22,165 bases of DNA, from contig CAJUEL010000064.1 of the NCBI GenBank assembly GCA_910585455.1, positions 1-22,165 of the forward strand, in the 5' to 3' direction. This DNA is from an uncultured Eisenbergiella sp. GTDB lineage: Bacteria > Bacillota > Clostridia > Lachnospirales > Lachnospiraceae. The number at the start of each line of letters is the position of its first letter. The stretch's first letter is position 1. This document shows, one piece after another, positions 1 through 7,704 of the stretch. Below the pieces are notes generated by a model, which searched no databases, was not told the origin of the DNA, and was given only the letters and a program-made list of their open reading frames with translations. Both the position numbers and the translations under genes were made by a program.

Positions 1-55
1 GTAGCGCAACTGATTCGTAATCAGTAGGTCGAGGGTTCGAGTCCCTTTTCCAGCT
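1..55 (+). tRNA. tRNA-Thr (anticodon CGT), 5' end cut off by the window
   Basis: The anticodon stem ACTGA/TCAGT encloses the 7-nt loop TTCGTAA, giving anticodon CGT, which reads the threonine codon ACG. The T arm is GAGGG-TTCGAGT-CCCTT (36-47 or so). The 3' acceptor strand TTCCAGC is followed by discriminator T at 55, and CCA is not encoded. The acceptor 5' strand and most of the D arm lie before base 1. An intrinsic terminator follows at once. Confidence 0.9.
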
Positions 56-66
56 CTCACGCAAGG

Positions 67-99
67 GGGCGACTGATGATAGATCATGTCGCCCTTTTT
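67..99 (+). terminator. Intrinsic terminator after tRNA-Thr
   Basis: GGGCGAC (67-73) pairs with GTCGCCC (88-94), followed by TTTTT (95-99). The inner ATGAT/ATCAT can add pairing. It lies between the tRNA and the aminotransferase. An in-frame ATG at 76 falls inside this hairpin and is therefore unlikely to be a start codon. Confidence 0.8.
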
Positions 100-126
100 C
101 ACGACAGGAATGAGGAGGAGAGATAT

Positions 127-1413
127 ATGACAGCGTATAAGGACCGGAGCCGGGAGGAACTGCAGGCGCTCAGGGAAGAACTGGAGGCACAATATAAGGA
201 ATTTCAGGAAATGGGGCTGAAGCTGGATATGTCCAGAGGAAAGCCCAGCGCAGAGCAGCTGGATATTTCCATGGGCATGATGGATGTGCTGGACAGCTTT
301 ACGGATTTGAAGTGTGAGGCGGGAATTGACTGCCGCAATTACGGCGTGATAGACGGTGTGCCGGAGGCGAAGCGTCTGCTGGGCGAGCTGATCGAGGTTC
401 CGGCAGAGCATATCATCATCTATGGCAATTCCAGCTTAAACGTCATGTTTGACACGGTCAGCCATGCCTATACGCACGGTGTGATGGGAATGACACCCTG
501 GTGCAGGCTGGATAAGGTAAAATTTTTATGTCCGGTGCCGGGCTATGACAGGCATTTTTCCATCACGGAATATTTTGGGATTGAGATGATCAACGTTCCC
601 ATGTCGCCGGAAGGTCCGGATATGGATATGATCGAAAAGCTGGTGAGCGGGGATGAGGCGATCAAGGGCATCTGGTGTGTGCCGAAATATTCCAATCCGC
701 AGGGCTATACCTATTCCGATGAGACGGTCCGCCGTTTTGCCCGTTTAAAGCCTGCGGCAAAGGACTTCCGCATTTTCTGGGACAATGCCTATAATGTGCA
801 TCATCTTTACGAGGAACCCCAGGATGTTATTCTGGAACTGCTTTCCGAGTGTGAGAAGGCGGGCAATCCGGATATGGTTTATAAATTCAGCTCTACAAGC
901 AAGATCAGCTTCCCGGGTTCCGGCGTTGCGGCGATTTCCGCTTCGGAGGCGAATCTGAATGATCTGCGAAAGCATCTGACGATTCAGACGATCGGGCATG
1001 ACAAGTTAAACCAGCTCCGCCATGTGCGCTATTTTAAGAACATACATGGCATCGAGAAGCAGATGGAGAAGCACGCGGCGATCATGCGCCCGAAATTTGA
1101 GGCGGTGTTAAAGATTCTGGAAGAGGAGCTTGGCGGGCTTGGGATCGGGGAATGGACGAAGCCCCATGGCGGCTATTTCATATCCTTTGATTCACTGGAC
1201 GGCTGTGCGAAAGCGATTGTGGCAAAGGCGAAGGAAGCGGGCGTGGTGATGACGGGCGCGGGCGCTACCTATCCCTATGGAAAGGATCCCCATGACTCCA
1301 ATATCCGTATTGCGCCGTCCTTCCCGCCCATTGACGAGCTGATACAGGCTACCCGGCTGTTTGTGCTTTGTGTCAAGCTTGTCAGCGTGGATAAAATTCT
1401 GGCATCCATGTAA
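127..1413 (+). CDS. PLP-dependent aminotransferase, aspartate aminotransferase type (class I, MocR-like branch)
   Basis: A 428-residue fold-type I aminotransferase, probably moving the amino group between aspartate and 2-oxoglutarate in the cytoplasm. The N-terminal LDMSRGKPS motif, the FWDNAYNVHH motif with the pyridine-binding Asp, YSNPQGYTY, and the PLP lysine K259 in SSTSKISFPGSG are visible. The long N-terminal segment and these motifs resemble the Corynebacterium AspT-like family rather than E. coli AspC. The start at 127 is chosen because AGGAGG (113-118) lies 8 nt upstream. The frame continues upstream to an ATG at 76, but that lies in the tRNA terminator. No promoter fits between the terminator and the start, so transcription may depend on readthrough from the tRNA or on a promoter before the window. 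The family call is firm. The substrate is inferred from it. Confidence 0.88.
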   Translation: MTAYKDRSREELQALREELEAQYKEFQEMGLKLDMSRGKPSAEQLDISMGMMDVLDSFTDLKCEAGIDCRNYGVIDGVPEAKRLLGELIEVPAEHIIIYGNSSLNVMFDTVSHAYTHGVMGMTPWCRLDKVKFLCPVPGYDRHFSITEYFGIEMINVPMSPEGPDMDMIEKLVSGDEAIKGIWCVPKYSNPQGYTYSDETVRRFARLKPAAKDFRIFWDNAYNVHHLYEEPQDVILELLSECEKAGNPDMVYKFSSTSKISFPGSGVAAISASEANLNDLRKHLTIQTIGHDKLNQLRHVRYFKNIHGIEKQMEKHAAIMRPKFEAVLKILEEELGGLGIGEWTKPHGGYFISFDSLDGCAKAIVAKAKEAGVVMTGAGATYPYGKDPHDSNIRIAPSFPPIDELIQATRLFVLCVKLVSVDKILASM

Positions 1414-1443
1414 AGAACGATTGTTATGATTTTAAAACAGGTG

Positions 1444-1479
1444 AATGCTGTCGCAGAATAATGGCTGCGGCAGCATTTT
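1444..1479 (+). terminator. Hairpin/terminator after the aminotransferase
   Basis: AATGCTGTCGCAG (1444-1456) pairs with CTGCGGCAGCATT (1465-1477), 13 bp with one G-U pair, and ends in a short T run (TTTT). The short T run suggests leaky termination, which would let the downstream exporter genes share the transcript. I see no convincing promoter between this hairpin and the exporter start at 1503. Confidence 0.65.
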
Positions 1480-1502
1480 GAGACATTTCGTGGTGGGAGA
1501 TC

Positions 1503-2291
1503 ATGGCGGGAGAGGGACGTATAGATCAGCGTGAGGTTTTGGACATAGCGATGGACGCGGGAGAGATCCTTTTGGAAAACGGGGCGGAAATATCCCGTGT
1601 GGAGGAAACCATCGATCGGATCTGCAGGCATTTCGGCGTGCAGTCCAAAAACGCCTTTGTGTTGAGCAACGGCATATTTCTGACTGCGGGCAGTGAAGCG
1701 GAGAAACGCTTTGCGAGAGTGAAGCAGATACCGATGCATGGCGCGCAGCTGCACAGGGTGGCGGCGGTCAATCAGCTTTCCAGAGAGATCGAGGAAGGGC
1801 GGTATGAGCCTTCTGAAATCAAAGAAAGGCTTGCGGGCATCCGGAATCAGCCCGGAATGCCGAAACGAACGCGGATTTTGATGTCGGGTGTGGGATGCGG
1901 CTGTTTTTGTCTGATGTTCGGCGGCAGCCTGCCGGACTGTCTGGCTACCTTTTGTATCGGCATTCTTCTATACTGCTACCTGCTGGCTGTAGAAGGGCAT
2001 TTTTCAAAGATTGTGGAAAACATCGGGGGCGGTATGGTGATTACGCTGCTCGGGCTCATTTTTGTCAATATGCCCTTTGGCATGGATATGAGCCATATGA
2101 TCAGCGGTGCGATCATGTCCCTGGTGCCCGGTGTCGCCTTTACGAACGGAATACGGGATATTGCGGATGGGGACTACATATCCGGCACGGTCCGCATGAT
2201 TGATGCCATATTGGTATTTTTATCCATTGCGGCGGGCGTTGGTTTCGTGATCAGCGCATATCGGCAATTGACGGGAGGTGCGGTGCTGTGA
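1503..2291 (+). CDS. Threonine/serine exporter, ThrE N-terminal-half subunit
   Basis: This 262-residue membrane protein matches the ThrE family (formerly DUF1212). A cytoplasmic N-terminal domain of about 110 residues carries the family motif (ENGAEISRVEETI, then NAFVLSNGIFLTA). About five hydrophobic segments follow from residue 125 (MSGVGCGCFCLMFGGSLP, LATFCIGILLYCYLLAV, GGMVITLLGLIFVN, the SGAIMSLVPGVAFTNGIRDI motif, and the C-terminal helix). In Corynebacterium glutamicum ThrE is one polypeptide exporting threonine and serine. In Firmicutes it is usually split into two adjacent genes, as here. The start ATG has a weak GGTGGGAGA upstream. The stop overlaps the start of the next gene in GTGA, implying translational coupling and assembly of the two subunits. 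Confidence 0.87.
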   Translation: MAGEGRIDQREVLDIAMDAGEILLENGAEISRVEETIDRICRHFGVQSKNAFVLSNGIFLTAGSEAEKRFARVKQIPMHGAQLHRVAAVNQLSREIEEGRYEPSEIKERLAGIRNQPGMPKRTRILMSGVGCGCFCLMFGGSLPDCLATFCIGILLYCYLLAVEGHFSKIVENIGGGMVITLLGLIFVNMPFGMDMSHMISGAIMSLVPGVAFTNGIRDIADGDYISGTVRMIDAILVFLSIAAGVGFVISAYRQLTGGAVL

Positions 2292-2725
2292 CTTTTTTGG
2301 CGCAGGTTCTGGCGGCGACCATAGGAACGATGGCATTTGGTACGATTTTTGGTGTGGAAAAAAAATATTATATTTTTTGCGGACTGATCGGCGGCGCAGG
2401 CTGGGCGGTCTATGTTGTTTTGTGGCAGATGCTGCAGTTTAGCTCGGAGCCGACGGTCATTTTTATGGCGACAGTGCTGGTGGTGTTTCTTTCCAGACTC
2501 TGTGCGGTGAGAAAGCGCTGTCCTGCGACCATTTTTCTGATCAGCGGTATCCTGCCCCTTGTGCCGGGAGCCGGAATTTACTGGACGTCCTTTTACCTCG
2601 TGACCAATCAGCTTGACCAGGCGCTGGCACGGGGCTTTCTGGCTGTCAAGGTGGCGATTGCCATTGTGCTGGGCATTGTGGTGGTGTTTGAAATTCCACA
2701 GGGATTTTTCAGAAAAAAATCTTGA
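2288..2725 (+). CDS. Threonine/serine exporter, ThrE C-terminal-half subunit (ThrE_2 type)
   Basis: A 145-residue, almost wholly hydrophobic protein with about four membrane segments: LAATIGTMAFGTIFGV, YYIFCGLIGGAGWAVYVV, VIFMATVLVVFLSRL and the C-terminal VAIAIVLGIVVVFEI. It contains the family's conserved loop ISGILPLVPGAGIYW. This is the second half of the split ThrE-type exporter and should form a complex with the preceding product. It starts with GTG at 2288, overlapping the upstream TGA by 4 nt, with GGGAGGTG a few bases before. The last codons contain the -35 box of the promoter for the next gene. Export of threonine/serine is inferred from the family. Confidence 0.85.
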   Translation: MTFLAQVLAATIGTMAFGTIFGVEKKYYIFCGLIGGAGWAVYVVLWQMLQFSSEPTVIFMATVLVVFLSRLCAVRKRCPATIFLISGILPLVPGAGIYWTSFYLVTNQLDQALARGFLAVKVAIAIVLGIVVVFEIPQGFFRKKS

Positions 2726-2750
2726 CGGTAAAGTGGTTCTGTGATAGAAT
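2722..2750 (+). promoter_or_regulatory. Sigma-A-type promoter for the coiled-coil protein gene
   Basis: TTGACG (2722-2727), a 17-nt spacer, then TAGAAT (2745-2750). The -35 box overlaps the stop codon of the upstream exporter gene. Transcription from here would start near 2757 and give a leader of about 250 nt before the start codon at 3007. Confidence 0.7.
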
Positions 2751-2756
2751 TCATTT

Positions 2757-3000
2757 CATCAGAAATTCTGTATTTCAACTTCTGTATCAGTTTCAGTTTT
2801 ATCAATAGCAGTTCACTACATTTCCTTATTGCTTTTCATGGAGAGGTAAAGTATGGCGGCTATACGCACTTTTTTTTCGTGCGCAAATGAAAAAAGGGAC
2901 GGAATGGATATCCGTCGCCTGATTACACGCAATTTCGTTCGACAATTTTCGCGAGGACATTCGTCCGGCAAAGTCGAACGCAAAGGAATGGGAGGAGGAA
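2757..3000 (+). promoter_or_regulatory. Long structured 5' leader of the coiled-coil protein gene
   Basis: Three hairpins can be drawn by eye: CGCAC/GTGCG around a T-rich loop (2865-2883), GACGGA/TCCGTC (2898-2916), and CGTTCGAC/GTCGAACG (2936-2943 with 2973-2980). The last encloses a nested GGAC-ATTC-GTCC and ends 12 nt before the ribosome binding site AGGAGG (2993-2998). A separate ribosome binding site (GGAGAGG) precedes an ATG at 2853 that opens a frame of 113 codons, in a different frame from the main gene. I recognise no known riboswitch class. A role in regulation is inferred. Confidence 0.4.
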
Positions 3001-3006
3001 ATGCCC

Positions 3007-5115
3007 ATGAAATCTTTTCATCACAAAAAAGTATATCGTGCGGACACGGAAGGTGTCAGAAAGCTGACCAGGTCGGCGCAGAGGAAGCTGACGGTCACCT
3101 GCATTGCGATCGGGGCAGTCGCGCTCATTTTACTGGGCGCGGGTCTGGAGTATCTGAATGCGAACAACACGGGATCCGGAAGGGTATCCTATGAGAAGCT
3201 GGAGAAAAACTTAACAGGACAGATGCGGGAAGAGATGGCAGAGGCGTCCTCGTATCTGGAAAAGCTGGATGGCAGCGTGACAAAAAACCAGAAAACATTG
3301 GATGAAGTGAACCAACAGCTGACAAAGAGGGAGGAATCTCTTCTGGAGGTCGAAACGACACAGAAGAAAATGGAAGAGAATGCCTCCGAGACCTCCGTAA
3401 GGGTTACTGAGCTGGAAAAGAGGGCGGAAACCCAGGTGGAAACGCTGAAAAAGGATATGGATTTTATTCATACGGATATCCGGTCTGCGATGGAAAAAAT
3501 ATCCACGGTAATGCAGGCTCTGGAGCGGGCAGAGCTGGAGGGCGAAGCAGGACGCGTCCAGTCCGGGGAGGAAATTGCCCGAATGAATGAGGCGGTGACC
3601 GAAATCGGGAAATCCATTCAGACAGTGGAGACGAATCTGCAGGAATCCTATCAGAGCCTTGATATTCTGCTCAGGGAGCTTCAAAAGAACGGGGAAAGCA
3701 ACCAGTCGGAATATGTGCGGAAGCTTTCGGATGTTGAGAGAAGCATGAAGGAGCTTCTGGAAACCGATATGGTGCACATCAGCGATACTTTTCTGGGCAT
3801 AACGGAAGGGCTGCAGGAGAAAGTGCTGGAGCTTGATCAAAATATGAGCGGAAACCTTGTAGCGCTTGGACAGAGCCTGAATGGAAATTTTGCGGAGCTT
3901 GGACAGAGTCTGGACGGAAATTTCGCAGGGCTTGGACAGAGCCTGGACGGCAGCCTTGCAGAGCTGGAACAGGGGGTGACAGGCAGCTTTGCAGAGCTTG
4001 GCGTGAATTTGGACGGAAAGTTTCAGCAGATGAACACGAGTATTCTGATGCAGTTTGCCGAGCTTTTAGCATCGGACGGAAATAACCGGGATGCTCTGAT
4101 TGACGCTATGGATGCCCTGCGCAATACGCTTGAGGAGGAGCTGAACCAGGTTTTTACATCTGTGAGTAATGGTAAAAGGGAGTTGGCGTCCGCATTGCTC
4201 ACAAAGGGAGTGACTACCAGTGCAGATGCAACGTTTGCACAGCTTAAGGACGCCATATTAAGCATTGATCAAAAGCTGGTGCTTGGAGTACAGGAAATTC
4301 CGGGAACGATCAGCTATGAGTATCACTATCATACCGATGCGTCAGGCGCGCATCCGCACACGGAGAAGACCGACACGAAGGGCGGCTGTTATACGAACGG
4401 TGTCACCCATGTGCATACGGGCGGCTGCTATGATACCACCTGGTACCACGAGCATACAAAGGATTGTCCGACCCATACTTATCTGGTGGACTGGGTTCCA
4501 GAGCCTTACTGGGCAAGAGACTACACCTGTAATGATGTGCCGCTCAATGCCACATCCAGCGTGCTGCGGTGTGGAAAGGGAAGTGGAACTGTGGAATATT
4601 ACGCACCCTCCTGCGGGCTGTCCGAAGGACAGATTGTCAGCGCTCATATTGTTTATGTGCAGGGAGAAAGCGGAAACAGTAATGCGACCCCAATGACTGC
4701 AACCGGGGGGATGGAAAGCCTGAAAAGCGGCAGTATAAAACAGGCAGAGGCGCTTCCCGCGCAAAATCCGGAAACAGGCGAATCTGAGCCGGATGCTTTG
4801 GATACGCAGGAACCTGAAAGGGAAGAGGAGGAAACCAGGACAGAAAGCGGCAGGGAGCCGGAGGAGACTGCTGAGACACCAACGGAAGCAGAAAAACTGC
4901 CGGAGGAGGCCGGTGAGACACCGGTGGAAACAGAAGAACTGCCGGAGGAGGCCGGTGAGACACCGGAAAAAACAGAAGAACTGCCGGAGGAAAGCACAGA
5001 CACACCGGAGGAAACGGCAGAGGAAGCAGAGAAAAACGACAAAGCGCAGGAAACAGCCGGTGAAGAGGCAAAAAAAACTGATGAAATGCAGGAGGAAGCA
5101 ACGGGAATAGCATAG
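3007..5115 (+). CDS. Large membrane-anchored coiled-coil protein with His/Cys-rich segment and acidic repeat tail; function unknown
   Basis: About 702 residues, with no recognised enzyme domain. A basic cytoplasmic N-terminus is followed by one membrane segment (about residues 30-50, TCIAIGAVALILLGAGLEYL). A long Glu/Gln/Lys-rich coiled coil (about 60-280) comes next. Then come imperfect repeats of LGQSLxGNFAE type (about 280-335). A second helical part leads to a His/Cys-rich stretch (about 435-490) with clustered HxH, GGCY and HTKDC motifs that could bind metal. The last ~120 residues are Pro/Glu/Thr-rich repeats of the form LPEEAGETPxxTEE. There is no LPxTG anchor. The topology suggests an extracytoplasmic protein held by its N-terminal helix. 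ATG at 3007 is chosen because AGGAGG (2993-2998) is 8 nt away. The in-frame ATG at 3001 is only 2 nt away. The gene is monocistronic between a strong promoter and a terminator. Confidence 0.75.
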   Translation: MKSFHHKKVYRADTEGVRKLTRSAQRKLTVTCIAIGAVALILLGAGLEYLNANNTGSGRVSYEKLEKNLTGQMREEMAEASSYLEKLDGSVTKNQKTLDEVNQQLTKREESLLEVETTQKKMEENASETSVRVTELEKRAETQVETLKKDMDFIHTDIRSAMEKISTVMQALERAELEGEAGRVQSGEEIARMNEAVTEIGKSIQTVETNLQESYQSLDILLRELQKNGESNQSEYVRKLSDVERSMKELLETDMVHISDTFLGITEGLQEKVLELDQNMSGNLVALGQSLNGNFAELGQSLDGNFAGLGQSLDGSLAELEQGVTGSFAELGVNLDGKFQQMNTSILMQFAELLASDGNNRDALIDAMDALRNTLEEELNQVFTSVSNGKRELASALLTKGVTTSADATFAQLKDAILSIDQKLVLGVQEIPGTISYEYHYHTDASGAHPHTEKTDTKGGCYTNGVTHVHTGGCYDTTWYHEHTKDCPTHTYLVDWVPEPYWARDYTCNDVPLNATSSVLRCGKGSGTVEYYAPSCGLSEGQIVSAHIVYVQGESGNSNATPMTATGGMESLKSGSIKQAEALPAQNPETGESEPDALDTQEPEREEEETRTESGREPEETAETPTEAEKLPEEAGETPVETEELPEEAGETPEKTEELPEESTDTPEETAEEAEKNDKAQETAGEEAKKTDEMQEEATGIA

Positions 5116-5162
5116 AATTGAAACGAAAAACAGATGCTGTCATGATATGAATTTCTGATCGG

Positions 5163-5201
5163 AAGCGGGCGGTGCTCTTTTAGGGGGCATGCCCGCTTTT
5201 T
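5163..5201 (+). terminator. Intrinsic terminator after the coiled-coil gene
   Basis: AAGCGGGC (5163-5170) pairs with GCCCGCTT (5191-5198). The inner GTGCTC/GGGCAT lengthens the stem, and a T run ends at 5201. Confidence 0.8.
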
Positions 5202-5237
5202 GGGCATTTCCTCTACCCTGTAAAAAGCGGCGTTTCA

Positions 5238-5264
5238 GTAACAGCTCAGACCTTGAACCGTTAC
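5238..5264. repeat. Degenerate copy of the dispersed GTAAC/GTTAC palindrome
   Basis: GTAAC (5238-5242) and GTTAC (5260-5264) bracket AGCTCAGACC, closely matching the perfect palindrome at 18237-18266 (GTAACAGTTCAGACC...GTTAC). The inner pairs are partly decayed. It lies in the intergenic gap between the coiled-coil gene and the acyltransferase promoter. Confidence 0.55.
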
Positions 5265-5304
5265 GCGTTTTAAGAAAAGCGGCAGCATGAATGAAAAATG
5301 AAAG

Positions 5305-5333
5305 TTGCTTATGACTTAAAAAAGTGCTAAAAT
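5305..5333 (+). promoter_or_regulatory. Promoter for the PlsC-like gene
   Basis: TTGCTT (5305-5310), a 17-nt spacer, and TAAAAT (5328-5333), about 70 nt before the start codon. Confidence 0.6.
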
Positions 5334-5403
5334 ATTTCTGGTACATGCAAAGCTTATATGAAAGCCTTGCAAAAAGGGGGAAGAACAGGAGAGAGGAATA
5401 TCC

Positions 5404-6153
5404 ATGCTGCGAATGATTTATCTGATAGGCATATCTCTGCCATTTATCGCATTTTATCTGGCGAAAGCAATTTATTATACCAGAAATGAGGATAAATACA
5501 CGGAAGAGGAGCGGTACAGCCTGGCCCGCCGGATGATACGGCGGTTGAATAAAAACGGGCGCATCCAGACGATCAGCTACGGGCAGGAGCGGCTGCCCAG
5601 AGAAAACGGATACATCATGTATCCAAACCACCAGGGAAAATATGACGCGCTGGGCATCATGACCGCGCACGAGCGTCCCTGCTCTGTCGTCATAGACGAC
5701 AAGGCTTCCCATGCGCTGGTTACATCTCAGTTCATTGATCTGGTCCGGGGAATCCGGATGGACAAGTCCGATCTGCGCAAACAGGTGAAGGCGATCCGGG
5801 AAGTGGCAAATGAGGTGAAAAACGGAAGAAATATCATCATTTTTCCGGAGGGCGGTTATACGGATAACCACAATTCCCTGCAGGAATTTTTAGCCGGCGC
5901 GTTTAAATGTGCCCAGCTATCCGGCTCGCCGATCGTGCCCGTTGCAATTTATGATACCTACAAGGTCTTTTCGGTCAATTCCCTTCGGAAGGTCCGCACG
6001 CAGGTGAGCTTCCTGGAGCCGATCCGCTATGAAGAGTATAAGGGGATGAATACCCGTGCCATTGCCGGTCTTGTAAAGGACAGGATCGCGGCGGAGCTTG
6101 TGCGGCTGGCAGAATTTGAAATAGAATATGCGCAAAAACGACGCATTATCTGA
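5404..6153 (+). CDS. 1-acyl-sn-glycerol-3-phosphate acyltransferase family protein (PlsC-like)
   Basis: A 249-residue protein of the LPLAT/PlsC family, which transfers an acyl group to lysophosphatidate or a similar lysolipid at the cytoplasmic face of the membrane. The catalytic H-x4-D motif is NHQGKYD (H76, D81), the acyl-acceptor motif is FPEGG (147-151), and a terminal PIVPV motif (176-180) is present. A hydrophobic N-terminal segment (about residues 5-22) would anchor it. Its start follows a purine-rich site (AGGAGAGAGG) and its own promoter. It is a single gene, convergent with the GH4 gene, and there are no other lipid genes nearby, so whether it is the main PlsC or a paralogue cannot be told. 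Confidence 0.85.
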   Translation: MLRMIYLIGISLPFIAFYLAKAIYYTRNEDKYTEEERYSLARRMIRRLNKNGRIQTISYGQERLPRENGYIMYPNHQGKYDALGIMTAHERPCSVVIDDKASHALVTSQFIDLVRGIRMDKSDLRKQVKAIREVANEVKNGRNIIIFPEGGYTDNHNSLQEFLAGAFKCAQLSGSPIVPVAIYDTYKVFSVNSLRKVRTQVSFLEPIRYEEYKGMNTRAIAGLVKDRIAAELVRLAEFEIEYAQKRRII

Positions 6154-6159
6154 AAACAG

Positions 6160-6204
6160 ACGGCTTCCTGCTGGTACGGTTAAGTTGTGCCGACAGGAAG
6201 CCGT
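6160..6204. terminator. Shared terminator hairpin between convergent genes
   Basis: ACGGCTTCCTG (6160-6170) pairs perfectly with CAGGAAGCCGT (6194-6204). Only weak T runs follow on either strand (TCTGTTTTC on the minus strand). It sits between the stop of the PlsC-like gene and the stop of the minus-strand GH4 gene, so it probably serves both. Confidence 0.65.
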
Positions 6205-6250
6205 TATCGTTTGAGAGAAGGTGATATTTTGTCTACAGCTGGCCGGTCTG

Positions 6251-7672
6251 TCAGCTTTCAGAGGATAACCAGCCGGAAAGGTCATACATAGCAAGATATT
6301 CCTTTGTATTTTCGCACATTTCTGCAAACAGTGCCCGGGCGTCCCGCAGGCTGCAGGTCACCAGGGGGTCGTTGGAAAAGGCGGCAAAAATCACATCCGG
6401 ATCTCTGTCCGCTATGCCTTTGAAAACCAGCTCCTGTTCCGCGCATACCCGGCTGATCAGCGGAAGAATTTTCTCAGGAATGGGACCCGCCAGAACAGGG
6501 CTTACACTGCCGGCGCGAAAGACCGCATTGGTCTCCACCACTGCGCCCAGCGGTAGATTGGGAATCTGCCCCTTGTTGGGGAGATTGACATTGGTAACGA
6601 GTTCGCACAATCCCAGAAGAGCGCGGATCTGGTTTACGCCTTCTTCGCCGGTGCCGTTGATTTTTACCGGTTCTTCGCCGGATTTTAAACGACGGCTTCT
6701 CTCACGGCGTTCTGTCAGGTCCTTTTTCCGCCATGCGACACTGGTCAATCCGAACTGCATCTGCTTTACGCGCTCCGGATTTTCCAGATACCATTTTCCC
6801 TCACAGAATTCTGCGAGGTGCCGGTCGCCTGCGGCGGCGATATAGCCGAAGCGGCGAAAGAGTTCCATTTTCACCTTTTCCGTGCTGGAAAAGCTGTTGT
6901 TCATCCAGTTGGAATCGATATTTTTATCGCCGGTCCGGTATCCGTCCCTGTATTTTTCGCAAAATATCTGGTAGGCCCAAAACAGGTCTTTGTCCTGCCA
7001 GACAGCTGTGGTGAGCCAGGTGAAGTGATTGACCCCCACGGGGTTAACCTTGATTTCGTGCCGGTCGATTTCACCGGTTCCATACATTTCCTCCACCATT
7101 TTAGCGAGGAACTTTTGCGTGCCAAAAACCTCATGGCAGCATCCGAAGGCTTTGATGGCAGGGAATGTGTGGTAGAGCGCTTTCACGCACAGCGTCATGG
7201 GATTGGTGTAGTTGATTACCCAGGCGTTTGGGCAAAAATCGCGGATTTTTGACGCAATTTCTTCAAACATGGGCAGCGCGCGCATCGCGCGGAGAATCCC
7301 CCCGGGACCGGAGGTATCCCCGACGGATTGGTAGATGCCGTACTTTTCGGGGGTGTGCACATCGGATTCCATTTCGTCAAAGGTGCCGGGAAGAATGGAA
7401 ATCACGACGAAATCCGCGCCTGTTAAGGCTTCCGGAAGGGTTTTAACCGCGCGGTACTCCCAACAAGAACGGGCAGCGTCGGCATGGTTGAATTTGTTGC
7501 CGATCTGCTCGTTGTCCTTTGCCGCCTGCAGGTCGATGTCATATAGCAGCACCCGGCCGCTTATGTCGCTACAGGATGCCAGGTCGCTCATCAGTCCCCA
7601 TGCCCAGCCTCTGGAACCGCCTCCGATATAGGCGATCTGGATATCCTCCACTTTGTTTTGCAGATATTTCAT
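6251..7672 (-). CDS. Glycoside hydrolase family 4 protein, alpha-galacturonidase-like (LplD type)
   Basis: A 473-residue GH4 enzyme. This family cleaves glycosides by an NAD- and Mn-dependent oxidation/elimination route. The Rossmann nucleotide site is IAYIGGGSRGWAWG near the N-terminus, followed by the family motifs NYTNPM (154-159) and GVNH (213-216). The metal/substrate motif reads CHEV (179-182). CHEV is the form reported for GH4 alpha-galacturonidases such as B. subtilis LplD, whereas alpha-galactosidases (MelA) have CHSV. Pectin-derived galacturonides are therefore the likeliest substrate. The start ATG at 7672 has AGGAG 7 nt upstream on the minus strand. A TTG 24 nt further up is also in frame. 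Upstream lies a perfect dyad over the probable -10 box. No sugar transporter or uronate genes adjoin it. The family call is firm and the substrate is an inference from the motif. Confidence 0.83.
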   Translation of the reverse strand: MKYLQNKVEDIQIAYIGGGSRGWAWGLMSDLASCSDISGRVLLYDIDLQAAKDNEQIGNKFNHADAARSCWEYRAVKTLPEALTGADFVVISILPGTFDEMESDVHTPEKYGIYQSVGDTSGPGGILRAMRALPMFEEIASKIRDFCPNAWVINYTNPMTLCVKALYHTFPAIKAFGCCHEVFGTQKFLAKMVEEMYGTGEIDRHEIKVNPVGVNHFTWLTTAVWQDKDLFWAYQIFCEKYRDGYRTGDKNIDSNWMNNSFSSTEKVKMELFRRFGYIAAAGDRHLAEFCEGKWYLENPERVKQMQFGLTSVAWRKKDLTERRERSRRLKSGEEPVKINGTGEEGVNQIRALLGLCELVTNVNLPNKGQIPNLPLGAVVETNAVFRAGSVSPVLAGPIPEKILPLISRVCAEQELVFKGIADRDPDVIFAAFSNDPLVTCSLRDARALFAEMCENTKEYLAMYDLSGWLSSES

Positions 7673-7704
7673 GATTGGCTCCTGTCTGCCTGCCAAAGCA
7701 GGAC

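Noticed and set aside
35..55. Attachment-site repeat of the tRNA-Thr 3' end
   Set aside because: No second copy of the tRNA 3' end was seen in the window, and no integrase is near it.
2853..3194. Open frame of 113 codons overlapping the start of the coiled-coil gene
   Set aside because: It overlaps the better-supported gene by about 190 bp in another frame, and the product is not recognisable. Kept only as a possible leader frame because of its ribosome binding site.
3841..4020. CRISPR-like or other short tandem array
   Set aside because: The repeats are in-frame coding repeats (LGQSLxGNF) of unequal sequence, with no spacers.
4637..5207. Minus-strand frames over the tail of the coiled-coil gene
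   Set aside because: Ser/Pro-rich low-complexity products mirror the Glu/Pro repeats on the plus strand. No start site or family match.
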